Translations under genes and position numbers: made by a program
Shown here: piece by piece, positions 17,073-26,533 of the stretch
How positions within the stretch are numbered: the stretch's first letter is position 1
Layout of the letters: each line of letters begins with the position of its first letter
The notes under the pieces: generated by a model
Told to the model about the DNA's origin: nothing
Database searches by the model: none
The model's input: only the letters and a program-made list of their open reading frames with translations
NCBI RefSeq assembly: GCF_003626575.1
Contig: NZ_RBDY01000034.1
Location: 1 to 64,000 of the forward strand
Reading direction: 5' to 3'
DNA: 64,000 nucleotides
From: Streptomyces radicis
GTDB lineage: Bacteria; Actinomycetota; Actinomycetes; Streptomycetales; Streptomycetaceae

Positions 17073-17698
17073 GCCAGCACCACGAGTTGGGCCCGGTCGC
17101 GGGCGCCGAGCTTGACCATGGCGCGGCTGACGTGGGTCTTGGCGGTCAGCGGCGAGACGACCAGCCGCCGGGCGATCTCCTCGTTGGACAGCCCGATGCC
17201 GACCAGGGCCATCACCTCCCGCTCCCGCTCGGTGAGCTCGGCGAGCCCGGCCCCGGCCGCGGGCTCCTTGGAGCGGGCGGCGAACTCGGCGATCAGGCGG
17301 CGGGTGACCCCGGGCGAGAGCAGCGCGTCGCCCGCCACGACCGCCCGGACGGCGCGGACCAGCTCGTCGGGCTCGGTGTCCTTGACCAGGAAGCCCGACG
17401 CGCCCGACCTGATGGCCTCGAAGACGTACTCGTCCAGCTCGAACGTGGTGAGCATGACGACCCGCACCCCCGCGAGCCCCGGGTCGTCGGTGATGCGGCG
17501 GGTGGCTGCCAGGCCGTCGAGCACCGGCATCCGGATGTCCATCAGCACCAGATCGGGGCGGCGTTCGCGCACCAGGGCCAGGGCCTGCTCGCCGTCCGCG
17601 GCCTCGCCGGTGACCTCGATGTCGGGCTGCGCGTCCAGCAGAGCGCGGAACCCCGCCCGCACCAGCACCTGGTCGTCGGCGAGCAGTACCCGGATCAC
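17033..17698 (-). CDS. NarL/LuxR-type response regulator
   Basis: 221 residues. Receiver domain at 1-120 with acidic D8-D9, phosphoacceptor D54 in LVLMDIRMP, T85-type switch residue and K106 in LVKDTEP. LuxR helix-turn-helix at about 150-215 (LTEREREVMALVGIGLSNEE). GTG at 17696-17698 overlaps the kinase stop as GTGA, so kinase and regulator are made together. The likely target is the mmpL gene at the head of the same unit. Confidence 0.9.
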   Translation of the reverse strand: MIRVLLADDQVLVRAGFRALLDAQPDIEVTGEAADGEQALALVRERRPDLVLMDIRMPVLDGLAATRRITDDPGLAGVRVVMLTTFELDEYVFEAIRSGASGFLVKDTEPDELVRAVRAVVAGDALLSPGVTRRLIAEFAARSKEPAAGAGLAELTEREREVMALVGIGLSNEEIARRLVVSPLTAKTHVSRAMVKLGARDRAQLVVLAYESGLVRPGWLG

Positions 17699-18933
17699 GT
17701 CGTCTCCTCCTCGCGCGGGTGGGGCCGGTCGGTCAGGGGCAGCCGGGCGGTGACGCGGAATCCCCCGTCGGGCCCGGGACCGGCGGCCACCGTACCGCCG
17801 AAGGCCGCGGCGCGTTCCCGCATGCCGACCAGGCCGTTGCCGCCGCCGCTGCCGCCCTGAGTGGGCGGCCCGTCGTCGTCCACGCGCAGCTCCAACGCGT
17901 CGGGGCTGTAGCACAGCAGGACGCGGGCGGTGCGGGAGCCCGAGTGCCTGACGGTGTTGGTCAGCGCCTCCTGCACGATGCGGAACGCCGCGAGGTCGGC
18001 ACCCGGCGGCAGGGGGGCGGGCGTGCCGCGGGTCTCGGTGGCGACCGACAGGCCCGCGCGGCCCGCCTGTTCGGCGAGCTCGGGCAGCCGGTCGAGCCCG
18101 GGGGCGGGGGCGCGGGGCGCGGCGCCGGGGGTGCGCAGGGTGTCGAGGACCTGGCGCACCTCGCCGAGTGCCTCCTTGCTCGCGGCCTTGATGGTGGTCA
18201 GGGCGGTGCGGGCCTGTTCGGGGTCGGAGTCGAGGAGGGCGAGGCCCACGCCGGCCTGGACGTTGATCACCGAGATGCTGTGGGCCAGCACGTCGTGCAG
18301 CTCACGGGCGATGCGCAGCCGTTCCTCGTCAGCGCGGCGGCGTTCGGCCTCGCGGCGGGCGGCCCGTTCCCTGGCCAGCTGCTCGCGGCGGACGCGGGCC
18401 AGCTCGGAGACGGCGAGCACCGCCACGGCCCACGCGGCCAGGCCGCCGTCCACGCCCCAGCCGCGGGCGGTGTCCCCCTCGGGCGGCAGCCAGCGGTACA
18501 GCCAGTGCCCGACGGCCAGGTGCCCGGCCCACAGCAGGCCCATGGCGGACCAGGCGGCCCGGCGGTGCCCGGTGACGACGGCGCCGAACGCCCCCACCAC
18601 GACGCTCAGGATCACCGGCCCGTACGGGTAGCCGAGGGAGAGGTAGAGCAGCGCGATCGCGGCGGTGCCGACGGCGACCCGGGCGGGGGCGCGGTGGCGC
18701 ACGAGCAGCAGCGCGGGGCCGAGGACCAGCAGGGCGCGGGAGAGGGCGTCGAGGTCGAGGCGCTCGGGCTGGCTGACGGCGGCGAAGTGCGAGCCGACGA
18801 ACTGGAAGACCAGGACCGCGAGGGTCGACAGCCACGGGAGCCTGGCCGCCGGGGGCGGGTCGGCGAGCCAGCGCTGCCAGGGCGGGCCGTGGTGGCGGCC
18901 CGCCCTCGTGGGAGGTGCGGTCATGGCGGTCAC
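17695..18933 (-). CDS. Sensor histidine kinase (HisKA_3 type)
   Basis: 412 residues from 18933, or 409 from the ATG at 18924. About five membrane spans fill residues 35-180. A basic coiled segment (EQLARERAARREAERRRADEE) is followed by the dimerisation helix with phosphoacceptor H213 in ELHDVLAHSISV. The ATPase domain at about 310-400 has the N box EALTNTVRHSG and a glycine-rich G box. The build, lacking a large sensor domain, is that of kinases sensing membrane stress or drugs. It begins about 40 bp after the MMPL transporter stop. Confidence 0.9.
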   Translation of the reverse strand: MTAMTAPPTRAGRHHGPPWQRWLADPPPAARLPWLSTLAVLVFQFVGSHFAAVSQPERLDLDALSRALLVLGPALLLVRHRAPARVAVGTAAIALLYLSLGYPYGPVILSVVVGAFGAVVTGHRRAAWSAMGLLWAGHLAVGHWLYRWLPPEGDTARGWGVDGGLAAWAVAVLAVSELARVRREQLARERAARREAERRRADEERLRIARELHDVLAHSISVINVQAGVGLALLDSDPEQARTALTTIKAASKEALGEVRQVLDTLRTPGAAPRAPAPGLDRLPELAEQAGRAGLSVATETRGTPAPLPPGADLAAFRIVQEALTNTVRHSGSRTARVLLCYSPDALELRVDDDGPPTQGGSGGGNGLVGMRERAAAFGGTVAAGPGPDGGFRVTARLPLTDRPHPREEETT

Positions 18934-18973
18934 GCTAGTCGGCGGGGCGGGTGGCCGCGTCAGCCGCGCGTGG

Positions 18974-21229
18974 TCATCCCGCGTACTCCCTCGGCAGTAC
19001 GGCGTCCCCGCGCTCCCCCGGCCCTTCGGGCGCGGGGGCCGGGGCGGGCGGCGGGCTCTCGGCGAGGCCGATCCGGGCGTGCAGGCGGCGCAGGGGGCGC
19101 GGGGCCCACCAGTTGGCGCGCCCGGCCAGGCGCATGGAGACCGGCAGCAGCACCATGCGGATCAGGGTGGCGTCGGCCAGGATGACCAGCGCCGTGCCGA
19201 TGCCCAGCTCCTTGAGGAAGACGACGCCGCTGGTCGCGTAGGTGGCGAAGGTCAGGACCAGGATGCCCGCGGCGGCGGTGATCAGGGGCGCGGTGCGGCC
19301 GATGCCCGCGGCCACGGCGGAGCGGGTGTCGCCGGTGCGGTCGTGCTCCTCCTTGATGCGGGCCAGCAGGAACACCTCGTAGTCCATGGACAGGCCGTAG
19401 GTGACGCAGAACATCAGCATCGGGATGCTGGGCTCGATCGATCCCGTGGGGGTGAAGCCGAGGACGCCGGAGAGGTTGCCGTCCTGGAAGACCCACACCA
19501 GGGCGCCGAACATCACCGAGAGGCTCAGGAGGTTGAGCACCGTGGCCTTGACCGGCAGCAGCACGCTTCCGGTCATCAGGAAGAGGACGCCGCACGTGAT
19601 CAGCAGGATCAGCACGGCCACCAGCGGGACGCGGTCGAGCAGGGTGGCGCGGAAGTCGGTCGTCTCGGCCGGGTAGCCGCCGACCAGGGTGCCCTCGGGG
19701 GCGGGCACGGCGCGGATGTCGGCGACCAGGCCCGGCACGTCGCCGTCCATGGCCTCCTGGGTGGGCACCACGGAGAGGCGGGTGGTGCCGTCGGGGGCGG
19801 TCATCTCCCCCGTGGCGGCCGGTGCGGGGGCGACGCGTTCGCCGTCCCGGTGGATGCCCTCGGGGGAGACGACGTGGAAGACGCCATCGACGCGGGAGAG
19901 CGCGGCGGCCCGCTCGGCGGTGGCGGCCGGGTCGGCCGGTCCCTCGGTGACGACGAAGATCGTGTCCGTCGGCTCGGCGGCGAAGTGTTCGCGGACCTCC
20001 TCGGACGCGACGCGGCTCGACGTGCCCTCGGGGAGGGTGCGCTGGTCGGGCAGGCCGAGGCGCAGGCCGAGCAGCGGGGAGGCCAGGAACAGCAGCACGG
20101 CGAGCGCGGCGGTGCCGGTGAGCACCGGGCGGCGCATCACGGCGAGCGCCGTGCGGTGCCAGAAGCGGCCGGGCGCCCCGGTGGCCGGGCGGTCGACGCG
20201 GTGGCCCCAGCGGACGAGCGCGGCGGGCAGCACGACGACGGCGCCCGCGACGGCCGTGGCGACCACCAGGATGCCGGCGTAGGCGAAGGAGCTGAGGAAG
20301 AAGAACGGGAAGACCAGCAGCGTGCTCAGGGAGACGGCGACGGTGACGCCGCTGAAGACGATCGTGCGGCCCGCGGCGGGCACGGCGTGCGCGACGGCCT
20401 CCTCGACGGTGCGGCCCGCGGCGCGCTCCTCGCGGTAGCGGTTGATGAGGAACAGGCTGTAGTCGATGCCGAGGCCGAGCCCGAGGACCAGCGCGAGGTT
20501 GGCGGCGAAGGTGGAGACCTCGGTGAACTGCGCGAGCAGCCGCAGCCCTGCCATCGTGCCGAGCACGGAGAACAGCCCGACGCCGACGGTCAGCAGCGCG
20601 GCGACGGTGCGCCGGTAGACCAGGATCAGCAGCAGCAGGACGGACGGCAGGACGATCGCCTCGGCGGTCAGGAAGTCCCTGGCGGCCTGCTCGCCGATCT
20701 GCCGTGACACCTCTTCCTGCCCGCCGACGGTGACGCTGATCTCCGGTGTGTCGCGGGCCAGCTCGGGCGACAGGTCGGCCAGCTCGGCGCGCGTCTCGGT
20801 CGCGCTGCCCTCGAGGCGGGCCAGGATCAGGGCGCGCTCGCCGCCGGTGGAGCGCAACGCCGGGTCGCCGCCGTCCCAGTAGGAGGACACGTCGCTGACC
20901 ATGGGGTGCCCGGCCAGCTCGTCGGCCAGGTCGCGGCCCGCGGCGGCGACCGCCGGGGCGTCCACGTCGCCGCCCTCGGCCGTCACCAGGAGCGCCAGGT
21001 TGGGGTTCCCGGTGCCGAACTCCTCCCGCAGGACGTCCTGTGCCCGCACCGACTCGGTGCCGGGCGCGTCCCAGCGCGCGAGGTCCAGGTCGGCCTGCGC
21101 CCCGGCCCCGTAGGCGCCGAGGCCCAGCAGCAGTGCGGTCGCGGCCAGCAGAATCGCGCCGCCGCGCCGCGCCACCAGGCGGCCGAGCAGCGTCAGCGGC
21201 CCGCGCCTCGCGTCGTTACGCCGTGCCAT
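18974..21229 (-). CDS. MMPL family RND-type membrane exporter
   Basis: 751 residues with the duplicated MMPL build: one span, a large extracellular loop, five spans, then a repeat. Signature segments LGLGIDYSLFLINRYREE near 245 and MDYEVFLLARIKEEHDRTG near 620 carry the proton-relay Asp-Tyr pairs. Family members export lipids, siderophores or antibiotics using the proton gradient. The start is ATG at 21227-21229. It leads a unit with the histidine kinase and response regulator on the same strand, which suggests that the two-component system tunes this exporter. Confidence 0.9.
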   Translation of the reverse strand: MARRNDARRGPLTLLGRLVARRGGAILLAATALLLGLGAYGAGAQADLDLARWDAPGTESVRAQDVLREEFGTGNPNLALLVTAEGGDVDAPAVAAAGRDLADELAGHPMVSDVSSYWDGGDPALRSTGGERALILARLEGSATETRAELADLSPELARDTPEISVTVGGQEEVSRQIGEQAARDFLTAEAIVLPSVLLLLILVYRRTVAALLTVGVGLFSVLGTMAGLRLLAQFTEVSTFAANLALVLGLGLGIDYSLFLINRYREERAAGRTVEEAVAHAVPAAGRTIVFSGVTVAVSLSTLLVFPFFFLSSFAYAGILVVATAVAGAVVVLPAALVRWGHRVDRPATGAPGRFWHRTALAVMRRPVLTGTAALAVLLFLASPLLGLRLGLPDQRTLPEGTSSRVASEEVREHFAAEPTDTIFVVTEGPADPAATAERAAALSRVDGVFHVVSPEGIHRDGERVAPAPAATGEMTAPDGTTRLSVVPTQEAMDGDVPGLVADIRAVPAPEGTLVGGYPAETTDFRATLLDRVPLVAVLILLITCGVLFLMTGSVLLPVKATVLNLLSLSVMFGALVWVFQDGNLSGVLGFTPTGSIEPSIPMLMFCVTYGLSMDYEVFLLARIKEEHDRTGDTRSAVAAGIGRTAPLITAAAGILVLTFATYATSGVVFLKELGIGTALVILADATLIRMVLLPVSMRLAGRANWWAPRPLRRLHARIGLAESPPPAPAPAPEGPGERGDAVLPREYAG

Positions 21230-21410
21230 GAAGTCGTTCCCTTTCACCGATCGGGTCCCCCGACGGGTCCCGCGCCGGATCCCGCACCAGGTCCCACCTG
21301 AGGTCCCACGGGCCCGCTCAGGGCCACGCTGGCGCGGGGCGCTGACCGGGCGCTGGAACGTCCACGGGAACGACCGCTGGAACGCCGCGCCGACGGGTTA
21401 ACCTCGACGC

Positions 21411-22199
21411 ATGGGCGAGGGGTTGCGATTCGAGCTGCTTGGACCGTTGCGGGCGTTCGGCCCCGAGGGCGAGGTGCCGCTCGGGGCGCCGCGGCAGCGG
21501 GCGGTGCTCGCGGTGCTGCTGCTCCAGGAGGGGCGGCCGATGACCTACGCGGCCCTGGTGGACGCCGTCTGGGGAGAGCGGCCGCCGGCCCATGTGCGGA
21601 ACCTGGTGCAGAAGTATGTGTCGGGGCTGCGGCGGGCGTGCGCGGGCGCGGCGCCCGACGGGTCGGGGCCCGAGCTGCGGTGGACCGGCAGCGGGTATGT
21701 GCTGAGCGGCGCGGTGATCGCGGACCTGGCCGAGCGGCGCGCGCTGTTGGCGCGGGCGGTCGCGGCCAGGGACGGCGGTGACGGAGGGCGCGCGCTGGAG
21801 CTGGCGGGGCGCGCGGAGGCGCTGTGGCGCGGGGAGTTCGCCGAGGGCCTCGCGGGCCCGTTCCTGGCGGCGGAGCGGCTGCGGTGGGCGGAGAAGCGGC
21901 TGATGGTGCTCGAGGCGCGTCTCGCGGGCCAGTTGGATCTCGGGCGCTACCACGAGTGCGTGCACGAGCTGGTGCGGCAGGTCGCGGAGCACCCGATGCG
22001 GGAGCGGCTGGTGTGGCTGCTGATGCTGGCGCTGTACCGCAGCGGGCAGGCGACGGAGGCGCTCGTGGCGTTCGAGGACGCGCGGCGGCGGATCGCGGAG
22101 GAGATGGGCTCCGACCCGGGTCCGGCGCTGCGCGCCCTCCATGAGCGGATGCTGCGTCAGGACCCGGCGCTGCTGCCCGAGTCGGTGCTGGCCTCCTGA
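21411..22199 (+). CDS. SARP-family transcriptional activator
   Basis: 262 residues. N-terminal OmpR-type winged helix (FELLGPLRAFGPEGEVPLGA, RQRAVLAVLLLQEG at about 5-100), then a bacterial transcriptional activator domain (BTAD) with RLMVLEARLAGQLDLGRYHE and HPMRERLVWLLMLALYRSGQ at about 110-255. The length is that of small SARPs such as ActII-ORF4 and RedD, which switch on secondary-metabolite clusters. No biosynthetic cluster is immediately adjacent; the PKS lies 39 kb away. Its 3' end overlaps the convergent reductase gene by 43 bp. Confidence 0.9.
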   Translation: MGEGLRFELLGPLRAFGPEGEVPLGAPRQRAVLAVLLLQEGRPMTYAALVDAVWGERPPAHVRNLVQKYVSGLRRACAGAAPDGSGPELRWTGSGYVLSGAVIADLAERRALLARAVAARDGGDGGRALELAGRAEALWRGEFAEGLAGPFLAAERLRWAEKRLMVLEARLAGQLDLGRYHECVHELVRQVAEHPMRERLVWLLMLALYRSGQATEALVAFEDARRRIAEEMGSDPGPALRALHERMLRQDPALLPESVLAS

Positions 22200-23440
22200 G
22201 GCTCCGCGTCCTTGGCCGCGGACCGTCTGCCGCCCGCCTGCTGCCGGTCGAGCACCGCGAGCGCCCGGCGGGCGGCGGGGTGGGTGCGGACGAGCCCGGC
22301 CAGGGTGGTGGAGCCGCGCGTGACGCGGGTGAACGCCGCCCACGCGGGGCGGAAGCCGATCATCGCGGTGTGCACAAGACCGGGGCGCTGGGCGTACGCG
22401 GCCAGCATGCGGCGGCCCACCCCCATCTCGACGCCGAGACCCGACTTGACGGCGAACGTGTAGTTGAGCGCCTGGCGGCGGGCGTCCACCGCGTCGCCCG
22501 CCTCGGCGATGCGCACGGCCCACTGACCCGCGAGCCGCCCCGAGCGCAGCGCGAACGAGATGCCCTCGCGCGTCCACGGCTCGAGCAGCCCGGCCGCGTC
22601 CCCGCACACCAGGACCCGGCCGCGGGAGAGCGGCGAGTCGTCGGTGCGGCAGCGGGTGAGGTGGCCCGAGGAGACGGACGGCTCGAACCCCGCCAGGCCC
22701 AGGCGGGCGGTGAAGTCCTCCAGGTAGCGCTTGGTCGCCGCCCCGTCGCCGCGGGCGGAGATCACGCCGACGGTCAGGGTGTCGCCCTTGGGGAAGACCC
22801 AGCCGTAGGAGCCCGGCAGCGGGCCCCAGTCGATCAGCGCCCGGCCCTTCCAGTCCGCGGCCACCTCAGGCGGCACCGGGATCTCGGCCTCGAGGCCGAG
22901 GTCCACGTGGTCGAGCCGCACGCCGACATGGGCGCCTATCCGGCTGGCGCTGCCGTCGGCGCCGACCACGGCGCGGGCCAGCAGCGTCTCCCCCGACGAG
23001 AGCACCACGGCGACGGTGCGCCGGTCGGGGACGGCCGGGCCGTGCTGCTCGACGCGCGAGACGGTGGCCCTGGTGCGCAGCTCGGCCCCGGCCTTGACGG
23101 CGGACTCGACCAGGCGCTGGTCGAACTCGGGGCGGTTCACCAGGCCGAAGAGCATCCGCTTGGAGCGGCGGGTGCGGGTCATGCGGCCGTTGAGGGAGAA
23201 CGTCACGGCGTGCACGCGGTCGCGCAGCGGCAGCTCGAAGCCGGGGGGCAGGGCGTCCCGCGTGGGCCCGATGATGCCGCCGCCGCACGTCTTGTACCGC
23301 GGCAGCTCCGCCTTCTCCAGCAGCAGCACCCGGCGACCGGCCTCCGCCACGGCGCGGGCGGCCGACGCCCCACCGGGGCCCGCCCCCACCACCACCACGT
23401 CCCACACCGTTCCGGCCCCGGCTTCGTTCTCGTCACTCAC
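22157..23440 (-). CDS. Geranylgeranyl-reductase-family FAD-dependent oxidoreductase
   Basis: 427 residues. Dinucleotide fold at the N-terminus (VVVGAGPGGASAARAVAEAG, about 16-35), the RYKTCGGGI motif near 48, and the second FAD motif VCGDAAGLLEPWTREGISFA near 285. This is the GGR/Lhyd family: reduction of isoprenoid double bonds, often of menaquinone side chains, or hydroxylation. No amphipathic or membrane segment is clear. Start ATG at 23438-23440. The product's role here is not set by the neighbours. Confidence 0.85.
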   Translation of the reverse strand: MSDENEAGAGTVWDVVVVGAGPGGASAARAVAEAGRRVLLLEKAELPRYKTCGGGIIGPTRDALPPGFELPLRDRVHAVTFSLNGRMTRTRRSKRMLFGLVNRPEFDQRLVESAVKAGAELRTRATVSRVEQHGPAVPDRRTVAVVLSSGETLLARAVVGADGSASRIGAHVGVRLDHVDLGLEAEIPVPPEVAADWKGRALIDWGPLPGSYGWVFPKGDTLTVGVISARGDGAATKRYLEDFTARLGLAGFEPSVSSGHLTRCRTDDSPLSRGRVLVCGDAAGLLEPWTREGISFALRSGRLAGQWAVRIAEAGDAVDARRQALNYTFAVKSGLGVEMGVGRRMLAAYAQRPGLVHTAMIGFRPAWAAFTRVTRGSTTLAGLVRTHPAARRALAVLDRQQAGGRRSAAKDAEPQEASTDSGSSAGS

Positions 23441-23604
23441 GATCTGCTGCCGCTCCCCGCTGCGTCCTCACGTTTCGGTCACCGCACGGCATCCTAGTTC
23501 GCCGGGGTGGGGTGACCTGGCTGTGGGATGATCGGCGGCATTCCCAGGCTTTCGTACAGATGTCGCAGGTGTGTCCCTCCGGCGCACCCGTGAGGAGCGT
23601 TCCC

Positions 23605-24981
23605 ATGGAGCACAGTCCCGAACACGCCGCCGTCTCCGCCGCCGTCGCCGCCCTCATGCCGGGGGCCAGGGACGAGCTGGCCGAGCTGGTGGCGTTCCGC
23701 TCCGTCGCCGATCCCGAGCTGTTCCCGCCGGCCGAGTGCGAGGCGGCGGCGCGGTGGGTGGCCGCCGCGCTGGAGCGCGAGGGCTTCTCCGAGGTGGCCC
23801 TGCTCGAGACCCCGGACGGCACCACGTCGGTGTACGGCCACCTGCCCGCTCCCACGGGCGCGCCCACCGTTCTGCTGTACGCGCACTACGACGTGCAGCC
23901 GCCGCTCGACGAGACGGCGTGGACGTCACCGCCGTTCGAGCTGACCGAGCGGGAAGGCCGCTGGTACGGGCGGGGCGCGGCCGACTGCAAGGGCGGCCTG
24001 CTGATGCACCTGCTCGCGCTGCGCGCGCTGCGGGCCGCGGGGGGCCCGCCGGTCGGCGTGAAGGTGGTCGTGGAGGGCTCGGAGGAGCAGGGCACGGGCG
24101 GCCTCGAGCGCTACGCCGAGCAGCACCCCGAGCTGCTGGCCGCGGACGCCGTGGTGATCGGCGACACCGGCAACTTCAGGGCCGGGCAGCCCACGGTGAC
24201 GGCGATGCTGCGCGGCATGGTGGCGGTGCGCGTGACGGTGGAGACGCTCGCGGGGAACCTGCACTCGGGCCAGTTCGGCGGCGCGGCGCCCGACGCGCTG
24301 GCGGCGCTGGTGCGGATCCTGGCGTCGCTGCACGCCGATGACGGCTCGACCACGGTGGACGGGCTGGCCGCGGACGGGGTCTGGCGGGGCACCGCGTACC
24401 CGGACGAGACGTTCCGCGAGGACGCCAGGGTGCTCGACGGGGTCGGGCTGATCGGCTCGGGCGCGGTGGCGGACCGGGTGTGGGCGCGCCCCTCGGCGAC
24501 GGTGCTCGGCATCGACTGCCCGCCCGTGGTGGGCGCGACGCCCTCGGTGCAGGCGGGCGCGCGGGCGCTGGTGAGCCTGCGGGTGCCGCCCGGCGTGGAC
24601 ACGGACGAGGCGAGCGCGCTGCTCGCGGCGCACCTGGAGCGGCGCGCGCCGTGGGGCGCGCGGGTCACCGTCGAAGCGGCGGGCGAAGGACAGCCGTTCC
24701 GCGCGGACACCGCGAGCCCGGCGTACGCGTCGATGGCCGCGGCGATGCGGGAGGCGTACGACGGGACGGAGATGGCGGTGGTGGGCCAGGGCGGCTCCAT
24801 CCCGTTGACCCACACGCTGGCCACGCTCTACCCGAAGGCGGAGCTGCTGCTGATCGGCCTGAGCGACCCGGCCGCCAGGATCCACGCGGTGGACGAGAGC
24901 GTGTCGCCGGACGAGTTGGAGCGGATGGCCGTGGCGGAGGCGCTGTTCCTCCGGCGGTACGCGGCCGCCGCGCGCGGCTGA
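23605..24981 (+). CDS. M20 family dipeptidase
   Basis: 458 residues. Zinc ligands of the M20 family are in place: H of LLYAHYDVQPPL near 92, D of GRGAADCKGG near 127, the catalytic and ligand glutamates in EGSEEQGTGG near 160, a later D (VVIGDTGNF), and a C-terminal H. The build with an inserted dimerisation domain matches carnosinase-type dipeptidases. GAGGAG ends 8 bases before the ATG at 23605, so I reject the longer frame from 23512. It is followed at once by a strong terminator hairpin. Confidence 0.9.
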   Translation: MEHSPEHAAVSAAVAALMPGARDELAELVAFRSVADPELFPPAECEAAARWVAAALEREGFSEVALLETPDGTTSVYGHLPAPTGAPTVLLYAHYDVQPPLDETAWTSPPFELTEREGRWYGRGAADCKGGLLMHLLALRALRAAGGPPVGVKVVVEGSEEQGTGGLERYAEQHPELLAADAVVIGDTGNFRAGQPTVTAMLRGMVAVRVTVETLAGNLHSGQFGGAAPDALAALVRILASLHADDGSTTVDGLAADGVWRGTAYPDETFREDARVLDGVGLIGSGAVADRVWARPSATVLGIDCPPVVGATPSVQAGARALVSLRVPPGVDTDEASALLAAHLERRAPWGARVTVEAAGEGQPFRADTASPAYASMAAAMREAYDGTEMAVVGQGGSIPLTHTLATLYPKAELLLIGLSDPAARIHAVDESVSPDELERMAVAEALFLRRYAAAARG

Positions 24982-24989
24982 CGCCCGCG

Positions 24990-25033
24990 CCGACCGAGGC
25001 CCCCGCGGTGGTCGCCGCGGGGGCCTCGGTCGG
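24990..25033. terminator. Bidirectional terminator hairpin
   Basis: Perfect 19-bp inverted repeat, CCGACCGAGGCCCCCGCGG, with a six-base loop TGGTCG. It starts 8 bases after the M20 peptidase stop and ends 26 bases before the stop of the convergent gene, so it can end both transcripts. It has no T tract, as is usual in this group. Confidence 0.85.
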
Positions 25034-25059
25034 CCGGTGGCCGGGTCGGCGGTGCCGGG

Positions 25060-25620
25060 TCAGCGGTGGCGCCCCGCGCGGCGGCGGGCCAGCACGACGC
25101 CGCCGGTGACGGCGGCCGCGGTGAGCCCGGCACCCGCCCACAGCATGGTGTCGCCGTCGTCGTCCTGGCTGCCGCCGACGCCGGCCTGGGCGCCGCGGGT
25201 CGGGGAGGCGGTCGAGGTGGCGGTGGTGGTGACGGTCGAGGTGGGGGTCGGCGAGGCCGTGGCGGCCAGGATGGTCAGGGTCGCGGTGCCGGTCTCGGGC
25301 CCGCAGGTGAACGTCACGTCGAACTCGGCGCCCACCCGCGCGTCGGCGTCCACGGTCGTCCTGGCGCTCTGAAGCTGCCCGGGCATGCCGAGCACCACCT
25401 CGTCGAAGACGGCGGACTCGGCCGTCGCCTCGAACCGGGTGCAGTTGGTCACGGTCAGATCCACGGCCCCGCCGGGCCTGACGGCGGCCGGGGAGACGCT
25501 GAAGCCGAACGACACGTCGTCGCCCTGGGCCGGTGCGTGGGCGAGCGCGGCGGGCGCCCCCACGGTGAAGAACGTCGCACTCAGCCCGGCGGCGGCCAGT
25601 GCGGTTCGCGGTCTGCTCAT
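25060..25620 (-). CDS. Secreted, C-terminally membrane-anchored protein of unknown function
   Basis: 186 residues. Signal peptide at 1-28 (ALAAAGLSATFFTVGAPAALAHA). A beta-rich domain at about 30-125 holds two cysteines (TNCTRF and TFTCGPETG) that may pair. A Thr/Ser/Pro-rich stalk at 125-150 is followed by one hydrophobic segment and the basic tail RRRAGRHR. The end looks like that of a wall-attached protein, but no LPXTG-type sorting motif is present. It lies 114 bp downstream of the class F sortase gene on the same strand. No family recognised. Confidence 0.7.
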   Translation of the reverse strand: MSRPRTALAAAGLSATFFTVGAPAALAHAPAQGDDVSFGFSVSPAAVRPGGAVDLTVTNCTRFEATAESAVFDEVVLGMPGQLQSARTTVDADARVGAEFDVTFTCGPETGTATLTILAATASPTPTSTVTTTATSTASPTRGAQAGVGGSQDDDGDTMLWAGAGLTAAAVTGGVVLARRRAGRHR

Positions 25621-25734
25621 CGGAAGGCTCCTTCGTCGGATGTGCGCGTCACCCCGCGAAGCGACCGTAAGCCGACGAGAGGTCATACAACCCTTTGAAA
25701 GGGACATATGGGTTACGCGGTGGGGCCGTTCGCG

Positions 25735-26430
25735 TCACGCCGAGCCGGTCATGTGGGCGAAGACCACGACGTTGTCCTGGTAGCCCGAGTCCTGGGAGAA
25801 GCTGCCGCCGCACGTGATCAGGCGCAGCTCGGGGCGGCCGGTGTCCTCGTAGACGTACTCCGGCAGGCTCTCCTTGTCGAAGACCGCTATGTCGTAGACG
25901 CTGAACCGCGCCGCCGTCCCGTCCTCGCGGATCACCTCGACGCCCGCGCCGACGCTCAGCGCGCCCAGGCCGTAGAAGACGGCGGGGCCCGCGGCGTTGT
26001 CCACGTGGCCGACGACGACGGCGGTGCCGGGGGTGCCGGGCGAGGGGGCGTCCTGGAGCCAGCCGGCGAGGTTCTGGATCTCCTGCGGCGGCGCCTCGAG
26101 CCAGCCGTCCTGGTCGAGGCCGACGCCGGTCAGCGGGGCCTCGACCGCGATCGACGGGATGGACACCCACGTCGGCACGGCCGGTGGCAGCGCGGGGACG
26201 GCCTCGCCCGACGGCCCCTGCCCCGGCGTCGCCTGCGCGGCGTGGCGCTCGCCCGACGGCTGCGGCGGCGGACCGGCCTGGCCCTCGGTGCCGGCGATCA
26301 TGATGGTGACGCCGAGGACCACCACGCACGCCATCGACGCGAGGGCGGCCCGGCGGCCCCAACCGGCGCCGTCCTCGCTGGGATCGGCGCGGTGGGGATC
26401 GTGATCCGGTATGTACTCCGGCAGGCGCAT
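25735..26430 (-). CDS. Class F sortase
   Basis: 231 residues from the ATG at 26428-26430, chosen because GGAG lies just upstream; longer starts at 26439 (GTG) and 26472 exist. One membrane span at about 29-47, a Pro-rich linker, then the sortase domain at 85-230. H142 (VVVGHVDN) and the nucleophile C207 (LITCGG) are present. The usual arginine four to five positions before NVVVFA reads Q218, so the His-Cys-Arg triad looks incomplete. Class F enzymes are transpeptidases of actinobacterial cell surfaces. The neighbour secreted protein lacks a sorting motif, so a substrate is not evident. Confidence 0.85.
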   Translation of the reverse strand: MRLPEYIPDHDPHRADPSEDGAGWGRRAALASMACVVVLGVTIMIAGTEGQAGPPPQPSGERHAAQATPGQGPSGEAVPALPPAVPTWVSIPSIAVEAPLTGVGLDQDGWLEAPPQEIQNLAGWLQDAPSPGTPGTAVVVGHVDNAAGPAVFYGLGALSVGAGVEVIREDGTAARFSVYDIAVFDKESLPEYVYEDTGRPELRLITCGGSFSQDSGYQDNVVVFAHMTGSA

Positions 26431-26533
26431 CGCGGTCACCGCTCCGGGAGGTCCTCCCCGATCCGGGGCCATCGGCACCACGCTAAGACCGCGGGGGGCG
26501 CGGCGCGATTCGGCGGAACGGCGCCCCACCGGG

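Noticed and set aside
21248..21410. Riboswitch or RNA element between MMPL and SARP genes
   Set aside because: I saw only short G/C runs such as repeated GGGTCCC; no conserved riboswitch core is recognisable.
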